From positions 372,001 through 436,000 of the forward strand of contig NZ_VJYZ01000033.1 of the NCBI RefSeq assembly GCF_007018965.1: a stretch of DNA of 64,000 nt. The letters are read 5' to 3'. A program made the translations under genes and the position numbers. The notes under the pieces were generated by a model. It was given only the letters and a program-made list of their open reading frames with translations. It was not told where the DNA came from and made no database searches. Of the stretch, positions 25,088 through 33,992 are shown piece by piece (position 1 is the first letter of the stretch; each line of letters starts with the position of its first letter). The DNA comes from Paracoccus marinus. GTDB taxonomy: Bacteria; Pseudomonadota; Alphaproteobacteria; Rhodobacterales; Rhodobacteraceae.

Positions 25088-25915
25088 TCACGATGCCAGC
25101 CGGTCCACCCAGGCCCGAACCACCGCCACGCTTTCCGCCTCATCCAGCCAGGGGATGTGTCCCCGCCCCGGCACCTTCCCGTAGATCATGTCGGGTCGCC
25201 GCCGCCGCATCTCGTCGGCGGTCTCGCCCGACAGCAGGTCCGACCCCGCGCCGTGGATCAGCGCCAGCGGCAGCCCCGCCATCGCATCGAAGAGCGGCCA
25301 GGCCGTCGCCGACGGATCCTTCATCGCCGCAAGGAAGCTGTCGCGCAGTTCCGGGTCGTAGGTCAGCTGAACGCCGTCCTCGCCCTGCCGGTAAAGCCGC
25401 GCCGCCTCCGCCTCCCACCGCCCTTCGGGCACTTCGCCGAAGCCGCGCAGCAGCTGCGGCATACGCGCCGCCACCTCGGCCAGGGTCCGCGCGGCGGGCC
25501 GCCGCCCGACATAGTCCATGATCGACGCAAGCCCCTCGGCCGACAGCGCCGGCCCCACGTCGTTCAGGCACACCCCCAGCAGCCGGTCCTTGGCGACCGC
25601 CGCCAGATACATCGCGATCAACCCCCCGCGCGAGGTGCCGACCACCGCCGCCGCCGGCAGCCCCAGGTGATCAAGCAGCGCCAGCACGTCCTTCGCCTCG
25701 ACCGGCACGGTATAGGTCGCGGCGCCGGTCCAGTCCGATTGCCCGCGGCCCCGATAGTCCATGCGGATCATCCGGCAATCGGCCAGCGCGGGCGCGAGAT
25801 AGTCGAAGTCGTCCATGCCGCGCGTCAGGCCGGCCAGGCACAGGACCGGAAGCCCTGCGCCTTCGTCCCGGTATGCCAGCCGCGCCCCGTCCGCCGCGGT
25901 AAAGAACTGCACCAT
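25088..25915 (-). CDS. Alpha/beta fold hydrolase
   Basis: A 275-residue alpha/beta hydrolase. The nucleophile elbow is VVGTSRGGLIAM (Ser in G-T-S-R-G, near residue 94), the acid is probably Asp in HGAGSDLLSG, and the general base is His in GRGHIPWLDE. The oxyanion side has GLTRGMDDF. The start is ATG 25915 with AGG 6 nt upstream; ATG 25927, four codons earlier, is an alternative. The last 180 nt exist as a diverged copy at 22952-23131. The substrate is unknown; esterase or lactonase chemistry is typical. It is downstream of fabI on the same strand, but a stable hairpin lies between them. Confidence 0.85.
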   Translation of the reverse strand: MVQFFTAADGARLAYRDEGAGLPVLCLAGLTRGMDDFDYLAPALADCRMIRMDYRGRGQSDWTGAATYTVPVEAKDVLALLDHLGLPAAAVVGTSRGGLIAMYLAAVAKDRLLGVCLNDVGPALSAEGLASIMDYVGRRPAARTLAEVAARMPQLLRGFGEVPEGRWEAEAARLYRQGEDGVQLTYDPELRDSFLAAMKDPSATAWPLFDAMAGLPLALIHGAGSDLLSGETADEMRRRRPDMIYGKVPGRGHIPWLDEAESVAVVRAWVDRLAS

Positions 25916-25949
25916 CGCCTGCCTCATCTTCTGTCGAGAAATATCCTGG

Positions 25950-25975
25950 ATGAATGGGGCCTCAGCCCCATTCAT
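25950..25975. terminator. Strong hairpin between fabI and the hydrolase gene
   Basis: ATGAATGGGGC (25950-25960) pairs perfectly with GCCCCATTCAT (25965-25975) over a CTCA loop, an 11-bp stem just after the fabI stop. On the transcribed minus strand it is followed by CCAGGATATTT rather than a clean U-run. It should end or reduce transcription of the fab operon. Confidence 0.65.
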
Positions 25976-25997
25976 GGGCGGCGCCCCGGCCCGGCGC

Positions 25998-26786
25998 TCA
26001 GATGTTTTCGGGCTGCGGCATCCCCAGGACGTGATAGCCGCCGTCAACCGTCACCACCTCGCCGGTGGTGCAGTTGCCCCAGTCGGATGCGAGCCACACC
26101 GCCGTCCCGCCGATCGCCTCCAGCGTCGCGTTGGCGCGCAGGGGGGCGTTGGCTTCGGTGTGGCGGAAGGTCTTGCGCGCCCCGCCGATCGCCGCGCCGG
26201 CCAGCGTCTTCATCGGCCCGGGGCTGATCGCGTTCACGCGGATGCCGTCGGGGCCGAGGTCGTTCGCCAGATAGCGCACGGTCGATTCCAGCGCCGCCTT
26301 GGCGACGCCCATGACGTTGTAGAAGGGCGTCACCCGGTTCGAGCCGCCGTAGGTCAGCGTCAGGATGGTGCCGCCAGCCGACATCAGCGGCAGCGCGCGC
26401 CGCGCCACCTCGATCAGCGAATAGCACGAGATGTCCAGCGACCGCTGGAAGTTCGCCCGGCTCGTGTTGACGAACCGCCCGGTCAGCTCGTCCTTGTTGG
26501 AAAACGCGATCGCGTGCACGACGATGTCGATCCGGCCCCAGCGGTCCGCCAGAACCTCGAACGCGCGGTCGAGCGATGCGTCGTCGGTCACGTCCACGTC
26601 CACCAGCAGGTCCGACCCGACCGACGCCGCCAGCGGCTCGACGCGCTTGCCGAACGCCTCGCCCTGATAGGTGAATGCAAGCTCCGCGCCTTCGCGGGCC
26701 AGCGCCTGCGCGATCCCCCACGCGATCGAGCGATCGTTCGCGACACCCATGACCAGCGCGCGTTTCCCGGCAAGCAATCCGCTCAT
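25998..26786 (-). CDS. fabI: Enoyl-[acyl-carrier-protein] reductase (NADH)
   Basis: A 262-residue FabI that performs the last reduction of each fatty acid elongation cycle. It shows the FabI-type Rossmann start LAGKRALVMGVANDRSIAWGIAQAL, and the catalytic Tyr-x6-Lys in YNVMGVAKAALEST. Also present are VNAISPGPMKTLA and the C-terminal TTGEVVTVDGGYHVLGM. It ends the fabA-fabB-fabI operon, 5 nt after the fabB stop, which is typical for alphaproteobacteria. It is the target class of triclosan. Confidence 0.96.
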   Translation of the reverse strand: MSGLLAGKRALVMGVANDRSIAWGIAQALAREGAELAFTYQGEAFGKRVEPLAASVGSDLLVDVDVTDDASLDRAFEVLADRWGRIDIVVHAIAFSNKDELTGRFVNTSRANFQRSLDISCYSLIEVARRALPLMSAGGTILTLTYGGSNRVTPFYNVMGVAKAALESTVRYLANDLGPDGIRVNAISPGPMKTLAGAAIGGARKTFRHTEANAPLRANATLEAIGGTAVWLASDWGNCTTGEVVTVDGGYHVLGMPQPENI

Positions 26787-26791
26787 TCGTG

Positions 26792-28021
26792 TCAGTCCCG
26801 ATACTTGGAAAGAACCAGCGTGGCGTTGGTGCCGCCGAAGCCGAAGCTGTTGGACAGGACGCTGTCGAAATCGACGCCGTCGATCCGCTCCATCGCGATT
26901 TCCTCGGGGCGGATCTCGGGGTCCAGCTCGGTGATGTTGGCCGAGGCCGAGATGAACCCTTCCTGCATCATCAGCAGCGAATAGATCGCCTCGTGAACAC
27001 CGGTCGCGCCAAGGCTGTGGCCGGTCAGCGACTTGGTCGATCCGACCTTCGGCACGTTCCCCTCGCCAAAGACGCGGCGCAGCGCCTTGATCTCGGTCAC
27101 GTCGCCGGCTTGCGTCGAGGTGCCGTGCGCGTTGACATAGTCGATCCGCCGCCCCTCGGGCAGGGTCGCGAGCGCCAGCCGCATCGACCGTTCGCCGCCC
27201 TCGCCTGACGGGGCGACCATGTCGTAGCCGTCGCTGGTCGCGCCGTAGCCGGTGACCTCGGCATAGATCTTGGCGCCGCGCGCCTTGGCGTGTTCCAGTT
27301 CCTCAAGCACCACCACGCCGCCGCCGCCGGCGATGACGAAGCCGTCGCGGGTCGCGTCGAAGGGCCGGCTCGCGGTGGAGGGATCGTCGTTGTACTTGGA
27401 CGACATCGCGCCCATCGCGTCGAACAGGCACGACAGCGTCCAGTCCAGTTCCTCGCCGCCGCCGGCAAAGACGATGTCCTGCTTGTCCAGCTGGATCTGT
27501 TCGACCCCGTTGCCGATGCAGTGCGCGGAGGTGCTGCAGGCCGAGGTGATCGAGTAGTTCACGCCCTTGATGGAAAACGGCGTGGCGAGGCAGGCCGAGT
27601 TCGTGGACGACATGCAGCGCGTGACCATGAACGGCCCCATGCGCTTGGGCGCGCCCTTTTCGATGACGGTCTGGTGGGCGCTGAAGAAGTTCGACGTGGA
27701 CGGCCCGCCCGACCCCATGATGAGACCGGTGCGCGGGTTCGACACGTCCTCGGGGGAAAGGCCGCTGTCCTCGATCGCCTGGTTCATGGCGATGAAGTTC
27801 CAGGCCGCGCCCTCGCCCATGAAGCGCAGGTCGCGCTTGTCGACATGGGCGGCGATGTCGATGGTGGGGCGGCCTTCGACCTGGCTTCGGAACCCGTGTT
27901 CCTTGTAGTCGGCGGATGCGACGATGCCCGAGCGGCCGTCGCGCAGCGACTGCGTGACCTCGGCTGCATTGTTCCCGATGGGCGAGACGATCCCCAGCCC
28001 GGTGATGACGACACGGCGCAT
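26792..28021 (-). CDS. fabB: Beta-ketoacyl-ACP synthase I
   Basis: A 409-residue condensing enzyme. The active-site Cys is C162 in [14 protein letters not shown]; the two His are in [11 protein letters not shown] (near 298) and [13 protein letters not shown] (near 333). FabB elongates the cis-3-decenoyl product of FabA and so commits carbon to unsaturated fatty acids. The start ATG 28021 is preferred because GGAGG lies 5 nt upstream; a start four codons earlier (28033) lacks such a site. It lies between fabA (22 nt) and fabI (5 nt), all leftward. Confidence 0.95.
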   Translation of the reverse strand: MRRVVITGLGIVSPIGNNAAEVTQSLRDGRSGIVASADYKEHGFRSQVEGRPTIDIAAHVDKRDLRFMGEGAAWNFIAMNQAIEDSGLSPEDVSNPRTGLIMGSGGPSTSNFFSAHQTVIEKGAPKRMGPFMVTRCMSSTNSACLATPFSIKGVNYSITSACSTSAHCIGNGVEQIQLDKQDIVFAGGGEELDWTLSCLFDAMGAMSSKYNDDPSTASRPFDATRDGFVIAGGGGVVVLEELEHAKARGAKIYAEVTGYGATSDGYDMVAPSGEGGERSMRLALATLPEGRRIDYVNAHGTSTQAGDVTEIKALRRVFGEGNVPKVGSTKSLTGHSLGATGVHEAIYSLLMMQEGFISASANITELDPEIRPEEIAMERIDGVDFDSVLSNSFGFGGTNATLVLSKYRD

Positions 28022-28043
28022 GGGCACCTCCATTCCAGTGGTG

Positions 28044-28553
28044 TCAGCTCTCGGAAAGAGCGACCTTCATGTCCTTGACCTGGTAGATGACCTCGCCGTC
28101 CGCCTCGACCACGCCGTCGGCGACGCCCATGGTCAGGCGGCGGGTCTGCACGGCCTTGGTGAAATCGACCTTGTAGGTCAGCAGTTTGCGGTCGGGGCGG
28201 ACCATGCCGGTCAGCTTGACTTCGCCCACGCCGAGCGCATAGCCGCGCCCCTGCCAGCCGCGCCAGCCGAGGTTGAAGCCGGTCAGCTGCCACAGCCCGT
28301 CAAGGCCAAGGCAGCCGGGCATGATCGGGTTGCCGGGAAAGTGGCAGGCGAAGAACCACAGGTCGGGGGTGATGTCGAACTCGGCCACGACGTGACCCTT
28401 GCCATGCAGGCCGCGATCCTCGCTGATGTCGGTGATGCGGTCCATCATCAGCATCGGCGGCTCGGGCAGTTGGGCGTTGCCCGGTCCGAACAGCTCGCCA
28501 CGGGCGCAGGCCAGCAGGTCGTTCTTGTCGAAGCTGGTCTGGTCCAGGGCCAT
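28044..28553 (-). CDS. fabA: 3-hydroxydecanoyl-ACP dehydratase/isomerase
   Basis: A 169-residue hotdog-fold enzyme. The catalytic His is H71 in [14 protein letters not shown] and the Asp D85 in [10 protein letters not shown], both at the family positions. FabA introduces the cis double bond during anaerobic-type unsaturated fatty acid synthesis and works directly with FabB. It is the first gene of the fabA-fabB-fabI operon. About 100 nt separate its start from the chrA gene upstream on the same strand. Confidence 0.96.
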   Translation of the reverse strand: MALDQTSFDKNDLLACARGELFGPGNAQLPEPPMLMMDRITDISEDRGLHGKGHVVAEFDITPDLWFFACHFPGNPIMPGCLGLDGLWQLTGFNLGWRGWQGRGYALGVGEVKLTGMVRPDRKLLTYKVDFTKAVQTRRLTMGVADGVVEADGEVIYQVKDMKVALSES

Positions 28554-28653
28554 GTGGTGCCGTCCTGCGGTTGTTTGTTCAGGTTTTCGTGTAACAGAGC
28601 GCGGCGGAAACGCGCAAGGGCGCGCCCCGTCCGGCCCTCATGTGGGACCGGGG

Positions 28654-29889
28654 TCAGGTCAGGGCAAGGGCCACCCTGCCCGCCGCGCCCACAAGCACGA
28701 CGATCCAGGCGGGCGCTTTCCAGACCATCAGCAGCACGATGCAGGCGACAGCCAGCCCAAAATCGCGGGCGTCGAGCACGGCGGTGGCGAAGATCGGATC
28801 GTAGAGCGCCGCGCCAAGGATTCCCACCACGGCGGCGTTCGCGCCCTGCATCATCGCCTGCGGCGCCGGGCGCGCGCGAAGCGCGTTCCAGAATGGCAGC
28901 GCGGCCGCGAGGATCAGGAACCCGGGCAGGAACACCGCCGTCAGCGCCAGCGCCGCGCCCGCCCAGCCGTTCGGCGCAGGGTCCAGCACCGCGCCGAGAT
29001 AGGCGGCAAAGGTGAACAGCGGCCCGGGCACCGCCTGCGCCGCGCCGTAGCCTGCAAGGAACGCATCGTGCGAGACCCAGCCGCGGGCGACGACCTCGCC
29101 TTCAAGCAGCGGCAGCACGACGTGGCCGCCGCCGAACACCAGCGCGCCGGCGCGAAAGAAGCTGTCGAGGACCGCGAGCGCCTGCGACTGCCCGGCAAGG
29201 ATCGGCAGCAGGACCAGCATCCCGGCAAAGGCGGCGAGGGCCGCAAGCCCGCCCGCGCGCGACACCGGCAGGTGAAGGACGCAGGCGGGCGCCCCGGCCT
29301 TACCCCGGCACAGGATCAGCCCGGCGACCGCCCCGGCCACGATCGCGCCCAGCATCCCGGCCGCGCCGGACACCAGGGCCAGCATCACGACCGCCGCAAC
29401 CGCGATGCCCGCGCGCTGCCGGTCAGGGCACAGGCTGCGTGCCATCCCCCACACCGCCTGCGCGACGACCGCTACCGCGACGATCTTCAGCCCGTGCAAC
29501 GCGCCCGCGCCTGCCGGCCCGCCCACCCGTGGCGCGACCATGGCGAACAGCACCATCAGCACCGCCGAGGGCAGGGTAAAGCCCGCGAACGCGGCCAGCG
29601 CGCCGGGCCAGCCGGCGCGCGACAGCCCCAGCGCGAAACCCACCTGGCTCGACGTGGGGCCGGGCAGGAACTGGCACAGCGCGACGAGGTCCGCGTAGGC
29701 GCGGTCGTCGAGCCAGCGTCGGCGCAGGACGATGTCGTGGCGAAAATATCCCAGATGCGCGATCGGCCCGCCGAACGAGGTCAGGCCCAGCCGCAGGAAC
29801 GTCCCGAACACTTCGGCCGCCGATCCGCCGGGGCGCGCGCGGACATCCGCGCCCTTGGGCGGCGTCGCCGTGCGCCGGTCCGGCGTCAC
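28654..29889 (-). CDS. chrA: Chromate transporter, long-chain ChrA
   Basis: A 411-residue, two-domain inner-membrane protein of the CHR family with about ten hydrophobic helices. Both halves carry the family signatures. The N-half has LTSFGGPIAHLGYF and FLPGPTSSQVGFALG. The C-half has VFGGGHVVLPLLE and AVPGPLFTFAAYLG. Characterised relatives export chromate; the physiological substrate of many members is unclear. It starts at GTG 29889, 7 nt after the stop of the upstream gene, so it may be cotranscribed with the two envelope-type genes at 29897-31566. No chromate-linked regulator is nearby. Confidence 0.92.
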   Translation of the reverse strand: MTPDRRTATPPKGADVRARPGGSAAEVFGTFLRLGLTSFGGPIAHLGYFRHDIVLRRRWLDDRAYADLVALCQFLPGPTSSQVGFALGLSRAGWPGALAAFAGFTLPSAVLMVLFAMVAPRVGGPAGAGALHGLKIVAVAVVAQAVWGMARSLCPDRQRAGIAVAAVVMLALVSGAAGMLGAIVAGAVAGLILCRGKAGAPACVLHLPVSRAGGLAALAAFAGMLVLLPILAGQSQALAVLDSFFRAGALVFGGGHVVLPLLEGEVVARGWVSHDAFLAGYGAAQAVPGPLFTFAAYLGAVLDPAPNGWAGAALALTAVFLPGFLILAAALPFWNALRARPAPQAMMQGANAAVVGILGAALYDPIFATAVLDARDFGLAVACIVLLMVWKAPAWIVVLVGAAGRVALALT

Positions 29890-29896
29890 GACCGGC

Positions 29897-30919
29897 TCAG
29901 AACCACTGCCCCGGCTCCATCAGCCCCAGCTCCAGCAGCTGGTTCGAGGTCCAGCGGAACCGCAGCGAGTTGTTCCACGCGAACCCGGTGATGTGGTCGC
30001 GGGACGACGGGTTCCGGGCCAGCGCCTTGGCCACCCGGAACGACGCGACGGCCGCCGTCAGGTTGTGGTGCCAGGGGCAGGAGTGGGTGTTGTATTCCTC
30101 GACGTTGAAGCGGTGGTCGGCCAGAAGCTCCAGCCCCGGCTGGGTGCGGAACAGCGCGATCCGGTCGATCCGGCGGCGGTCGAGCGGCAGATGCTCCTCG
30201 AACCGCCAGCGCAGCCCGCCGTAGAAGTCCAGCTGGCGTTCCTTCAGCGCGCCGTTCCGGTCCGTGCGGCCAAGCGCGTAGTAGCCGGTGCGGTCGAACA
30301 TCGCCTCGTCCAGGCTGACGGCGTTGGGAAACCGCGACAGGTCGGGGGCGTACATGTCGATGACGTAGCTCAGCATCGCCCGCCTGCGTTCCTCGGCATG
30401 GAACGCCAGCAGTTCGCCGACCGACCGGGTCTCGGCGAAGGGATAGAACAGGTATTCGGCATTGTAGCCGTAATAGACCCAGGTGTCGGCGGGGGCGGCC
30501 TTGATGATCGCGTTCACCGGATCGACATGCGCGCGCGGCTGGCGGCAGTCGTGGATCAGGTTCACGACCTTTTCCTTGGGATCGTCGGGCAGCATCGAGG
30601 CGGGCAGGGGGTCGGCCGACAGCGCGAGGATGCGGCGAAAGCCCGCGCGGATGTGGTGTTCCAGCGTCGAGGCGACCTCGACCCCGTCCTCGATCAGGAC
30701 GATCGCGATGGGTCCTTTCGCCAGGACCTCGCCGGGTGAGGCGAGGAAGCTTTCGAACCGGCGCACGACGCGGGCCCGGGCGGGCAGGGGTGCGGGCAGC
30801 GGGGCGGGCGCGGGTGCCGTTGCGGCGGCGGCGCCCGCGTCGGGCTGCGGGCGAGGGGCCGGCGGCAGGATAGGCTCGGCGCCTTCGGCCAGCGGCTGGT
30901 CAGGCCGCTGCATGTTCAT
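29897..30919 (-). CDS. Hypothetical protein, glycosyltransferase family 2/92-like
   Basis: A 340-residue protein. Residues 1 to about 52 are Pro/Ala-rich and disordered. The core has [30 protein letters not shown], like the start of GT2/GT92 enzymes that read out a distance or acceptor, and [15 protein letters not shown], the place where such enzymes have a D-x-D-E-F/Y site. Here the aspartates are not present. [16 protein letters not shown] and the conserved C-terminal [18 protein letters not shown] resemble Rhodobacterales proteins annotated as glycosyltransferases. It overlaps the upstream gene by ATGA (30916-30919). An active transferase is uncertain. Confidence 0.55.
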   Translation of the reverse strand: MNMQRPDQPLAEGAEPILPPAPRPQPDAGAAAATAPAPAPLPAPLPARARVVRRFESFLASPGEVLAKGPIAIVLIEDGVEVASTLEHHIRAGFRRILALSADPLPASMLPDDPKEKVVNLIHDCRQPRAHVDPVNAIIKAAPADTWVYYGYNAEYLFYPFAETRSVGELLAFHAEERRRAMLSYVIDMYAPDLSRFPNAVSLDEAMFDRTGYYALGRTDRNGALKERQLDFYGGLRWRFEEHLPLDRRRIDRIALFRTQPGLELLADHRFNVEEYNTHSCPWHHNLTAAVASFRVAKALARNPSSRDHITGFAWNNSLRFRWTSNQLLELGLMEPGQWF

Positions 30920-31566
30920 CGCAGGACGGCCCGCACCTGGTCGAGCGCGGCCGGCAGGATCGCGGGGTTGCCCTCGGCCGAGGCGATGACCGCCTTGAGC
31001 GTGGTTTTCTGCGCGTCAGCGATGGCGCTGGCGTCGATCAGCTGGTCGACCCGGGCCCGGTCGAACCCCTCGGGGGTCAGAAGCGCGGCGATCTCGGCCG
31101 CCGTCATGGTGGCCTCGCCCGCGGTCTCTTTCGCCTCGGCGGCCTGTCCGGCGGCCTGGGCCGCGGCCTGCGTGGCGTCTTGCGCGCCCGCCGCATCGCC
31201 CCGGGCCGCCTCTGCCTGCGCCTGTTCGGCGGCCACCGCCGCGTCGTCGGCGGCCTTGATCGCCTGCTCGGCGGCGGCTTCGGCCTGGGCCGCGGCGTCG
31301 GCGGCGGGGCCGACCTCGGCCGCGTTGGCGTTGGCCGACGCTTCTGCCGCGGCGTCGGCCGCGATGGCCGCCGCGTCCGCCGCGGCATCGGCGGCGCTGT
31401 CCGCGCTGCCCGCGCCGGTTCCGGTGGGTGCGGTGGCCGGGGCCGTCGTCGCGGGCGCGCCGGTCTGCGGGACCGTCGCGGGCCTGTCGCCAAAGCGGTC
31501 CAGCCCCCACCACAACCCTGCGCCGACGACCAGCACCAAGATCAACCAACCCAGCATCCGACGCAT
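30916..31566 (-). CDS. Hypothetical membrane-anchored Ala-rich protein
   Basis: A 216-residue protein. Residues 3-21 ([19 protein letters not shown]) form a membrane anchor, followed by a Thr/Pro/Ala linker. A long Ala/Glu/Asp helix with heptad-like spacing spans about residues 50-155, and a small conserved end reads [20 protein letters not shown]. The C-terminal end is the only part likely to fold as a domain. It could be a periplasmic spacer or stalk protein. It is divergent from infC and coupled by ATGA to the downstream transferase-like gene. I do not recognise the family. Confidence 0.65.
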   Translation of the reverse strand: MRRMLGWLILVLVVGAGLWWGLDRFGDRPATVPQTGAPATTAPATAPTGTGAGSADSAADAAADAAAIAADAAAEASANANAAEVGPAADAAAQAEAAAEQAIKAADDAAVAAEQAQAEAARGDAAGAQDATQAAAQAAGQAAEAKETAGEATMTAAEIAALLTPEGFDRARVDQLIDASAIADAQKTTLKAVIASAEGNPAILPAALDQVRAVLR

Positions 31567-31693
31567 ATGCGATCCCCGAAACTTTCCGCCGGGCGAGAGT
31601 ATCGCACAGCCTATTGGTGTATGAAAGCCGCGCCACCTGCCCAGGCGGCCCGCGCCACGGCCCGGCAGCGGCCCGCCTGCGGGCGAAACGCGG

Positions 31694-31722
31694 TTGAAAC
31701 CGGCGCTGTTCTTCCTTATTTT
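31694..31722 (+). promoter_or_regulatory. Probable infC promoter
   Basis: TTGAAA (31694-31699) and TATTTT (31717-31722) are separated by 17 nt, a good sigma-70 type match, and lie about 35 nt upstream of the infC ribosome site. The divergent Ala-rich gene starts at 31566. Confidence 0.5.
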
Positions 31723-31758
31723 CCCGGGGTCCATATCAGCTATCCAAGGAACACTGCC

Positions 31759-32298
31759 ATAGCCCGCAGACCGCACAATGCGCCGCCCCAGCGCGACACC
31801 GGCCCCCGCGTCAACGACCGCATCCGCGTCCCCGAGATCCGCCTGATCGGCGCGGACGGCGAAAACATCGGCGTCGTCCCCCCCGCACGCGGCATCGAGC
31901 TGGCGGAGGAGGTCGGGCTCGATCTGGTCGAGATTTCGCCCAACGCCACGCCGCCGGTCTGCAAGATCATGGATGTGGGCAAGTTCAAGTACGAACAGCA
32001 GAAGCGCGAAGCCGAAGCCCGCAAGAACCAGAAGATCATCGAGATCAAGGAAGTGAAGTTCCGCCCCGGGACCGACACCCACGACTACGATGTGAAGATG
32101 CGCAACGTCATGCGGTTCCTGGAAGACGGCGACAAGGTCAAGGTCACGCTGCGGTTCCGCGGCCGCGAGATGGCGCACCAGGACCTCGGCCTCGACCTGC
32201 TGAACCGCGTCCGCGACGACGTGGGCGAGACCGGCAAGGTCGAATCGATGCCGCGGCTGGAAGGCCGGCAGATGGTGATGATGATCGCGCCGCGCTGA
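31759..32298 (+). CDS. infC: Translation initiation factor IF-3, apparent ATA start
   Basis: A 179-residue IF-3 reading [21 protein letters not shown] after the start. The N-domain signature is [18 protein letters not shown]; the C-domain has [40 protein letters not shown] and the C-terminal [12 protein letters not shown]. There is no ATG, GTG or TTG at the conserved N-terminus. The codon there is ATA (31759-31761) with AAGGA 9 nt upstream. IF-3 rejects non-standard start codons, and E. coli infC uses AUU for self-limiting expression, so ATA is a sensible counterpart. The only upstream in-frame ATG (31621) would add 46 unconserved residues. Confidence 0.93.
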   Translation: MARRPHNAPPQRDTGPRVNDRIRVPEIRLIGADGENIGVVPPARGIELAEEVGLDLVEISPNATPPVCKIMDVGKFKYEQQKREAEARKNQKIIEIKEVKFRPGTDTHDYDVKMRNVMRFLEDGDKVKVTLRFRGREMAHQDLGLDLLNRVRDDVGETGKVESMPRLEGRQMVMMIAPR

Positions 32299-32325
32299 TG
32301 CGCGCCGCTGCTTCGACGTGATGAT

Positions 32326-32358
32326 CGGCCTGCCCGCCCGGGCGGGCCGTTTTCTTTT
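32326..32358 (+). terminator. Intrinsic terminator after infC
   Basis: CGGCCTGCCCG (32326-32336) pairs with CGGGCGGGCCG (32339-32349), with one G-T pair, and is followed by TTTTCTTTT. It ends the infC transcript 27 nt after the stop. Confidence 0.85.
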
Positions 32359-32394
32359 ACGGCCGGCCGCCGCCGGCCCGACGGCAGGTGAGAG

Positions 32395-32874
32395 ATGCAG
32401 GCAGCAGACCCGTTCCCCGAAGCGCCCGAAATCCTCGTGACGCGGGACAAGGGCGCCGACCCCGCATTGCCGCTGCCCGACTACGCCACGGCGGGCGCCG
32501 CGGGCGCCGATGTCCGCGCGGACCTGCGCGGCGGTGAGATGACGCTGGCCCCGGGCGAGGTCGCGCTGGTCCCGACCGGCCTGCGACTGCAGATCCCGGA
32601 AGGGTGGGAGGTACAGCTGCGCGCGCGCTCTGGCCTCGCGCTCCGCCACGGGATCGGACTTGCGAACGGGGTAGGGACCATCGACGCGGATTATCGCGGG
32701 CCGTTGGGGGTGATCCTGGTGAACCTTGGCGGCGCGGCTTTCACGGTGACGCACGGCGACCGGATCGCGCAGGCGGTGCTGGCCCCGGTCTGGCGGGCGC
32801 GGTTCCGCGAGGTCGCCGCGCTGGACGACACCGCGCGCGGGTCCGGCGGCTTCGGGTCCACGGGCCGGGGCTGA
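32395..32874 (+). CDS. dut: Deoxyuridine 5'-triphosphate nucleotidohydrolase (dUTPase)
   Basis: A 159-residue trimeric dUTPase that keeps uracil out of DNA and supplies dUMP to ThyX. All five motifs can be seen: [11 protein letters not shown] (1), [15 protein letters not shown] (2), [17 protein letters not shown] (3), GDRIAQAVL (4) and the C-terminal [11 protein letters not shown] (5), which closes over the substrate. It follows the infC terminator by 37 nt and is 24 nt upstream of the E1-like gene. Confidence 0.96.
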   Translation: MQAADPFPEAPEILVTRDKGADPALPLPDYATAGAAGADVRADLRGGEMTLAPGEVALVPTGLRLQIPEGWEVQLRARSGLALRHGIGLANGVGTIDADYRGPLGVILVNLGGAAFTVTHGDRIAQAVLAPVWRARFREVAALDDTARGSGGFGSTGRG

Positions 32875-32897
32875 GCTTGGGCGGATTGTTCACCATC

Positions 32898-33992
32898 ATG
32901 GCGCTGACTGCCGGCGCGCGGATCGCCGGGTTGCGCGGCTGGCGGCTCGCGGCGCTTGCCGCCGCCATCTGGGCGGCGCTGCTGGCTGCGGTCGTCGCCG
33001 CGCCGGGCAGCGCCCCGGCCCGGCTGGCGGGGACGGATGCGCGCGGCTGGGCCGTTCTCGGCGTGCTAGGGGGGCTCGCGGTGGCTTACGCTGCGGCGGT
33101 CAACTGGGCCCGGCGCCGCGCGCAGCCCGCGCCGGAGTTGCAGGTTGCCCCCGCGCGCGCGGCATCGGCCGACCCGCGCGTGGCCGCCCCCGACGCGCCG
33201 TTGACCGACCCCGAACTCGATCGCTACGCCCGCCACATTGTCCTGCGCGAGGTGGGGGGCCAGGGGCAGCGGGCGCTGAAGGCGGCGAATGTTCTGGTGG
33301 TGGGGGCGGGCGGGCTTGGCGCGCCGGTGCTGCAATATCTCGCGGCGGCGGGCGTGGGGCGGATCACCGTGGCCGATGACGACGTGGTGAGCCTGTCTAA
33401 CCTGCAGCGGCAGGTGGTCTTTTCCACCGCCGATGTCGGCCGCCCCAAGGTCCGGGCCGCGGCCGACCGGCTGGCGGCGCTGAACCCGCATGTCGTGGTG
33501 ACACCCCTCGACCGCCGCATCGGCAAGGGCGACACGGACCTGATCGCGGGCCACGACCTGGTCCTGGACGGCACCGACAGCTTTGCCGCCCGCGCGGCCG
33601 TTAACGCCGCCTGCGTGGCGGCGGGCGTTCCCCTGATCGCGGGCGCGATCGCGCAGTGGGAAGGGCAGGTCGCCCTTTACGATCCCCTGCGCGGCGGCCC
33701 CTGCATGGCCTGCGTGTTTCCCGACGCGCCCGCCCCCGGCCTTGCGCCCCCCTGCGCCGAGGCGGGCGTCGTCGGCGCGCTGCCCGGCGTCGTCGGCAGC
33801 ATCATGGCGCTGGAGGCGATCAAGTCGATCGCTGGCACCGTCTCGCGCCGCGCGGGCGAGGGGTTGCGCGGCCGCATGCTGATCTTCGACGGACTGTGGG
33901 GCGAGACCCGCAGGATCGACATCCCGGCCCGGCCCGGCTGCCCGGTCTGCGGCGGCAAGGGCGCCGCCAAACAGGAAGGAACCGCCCCATGA
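32898..33992 (+). CDS. HesA/MoeB/ThiF-family (E1-like) adenylyltransferase with N-terminal membrane anchor
   Basis: A 364-residue protein. Unusually for this family, two membrane helices precede the catalytic part: about residues 17-36 and 51-69, followed by RRR. The E1-like domain starts near 100 with YARHIVLREVGGQGQRAL. It has the ATP loop VVGAGGLGAPVLQYLAAAGVG (134-154), Arg in NLQRQVVFS, VLDGTDSFAARAAVN, and two zinc CxxC pairs (C269/C272 and CPVC near the C-terminus). Such enzymes adenylate the C-terminus of a small sulfur carrier (MoaD or ThiS). No carrier, rhodanese domain or cofactor gene is nearby. Start is ATG 32898; TTG 32886 is possible. Coupled by ATGA to the M3 peptidase gene. 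Confidence 0.85.
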   Translation: MALTAGARIAGLRGWRLAALAAAIWAALLAAVVAAPGSAPARLAGTDARGWAVLGVLGGLAVAYAAAVNWARRRAQPAPELQVAPARAASADPRVAAPDAPLTDPELDRYARHIVLREVGGQGQRALKAANVLVVGAGGLGAPVLQYLAAAGVGRITVADDDVVSLSNLQRQVVFSTADVGRPKVRAAADRLAALNPHVVVTPLDRRIGKGDTDLIAGHDLVLDGTDSFAARAAVNAACVAAGVPLIAGAIAQWEGQVALYDPLRGGPCMACVFPDAPAPGLAPPCAEAGVVGALPGVVGSIMALEAIKSIAGTVSRRAGEGLRGRMLIFDGLWGETRRIDIPARPGCPVCGGKGAAKQEGTAP

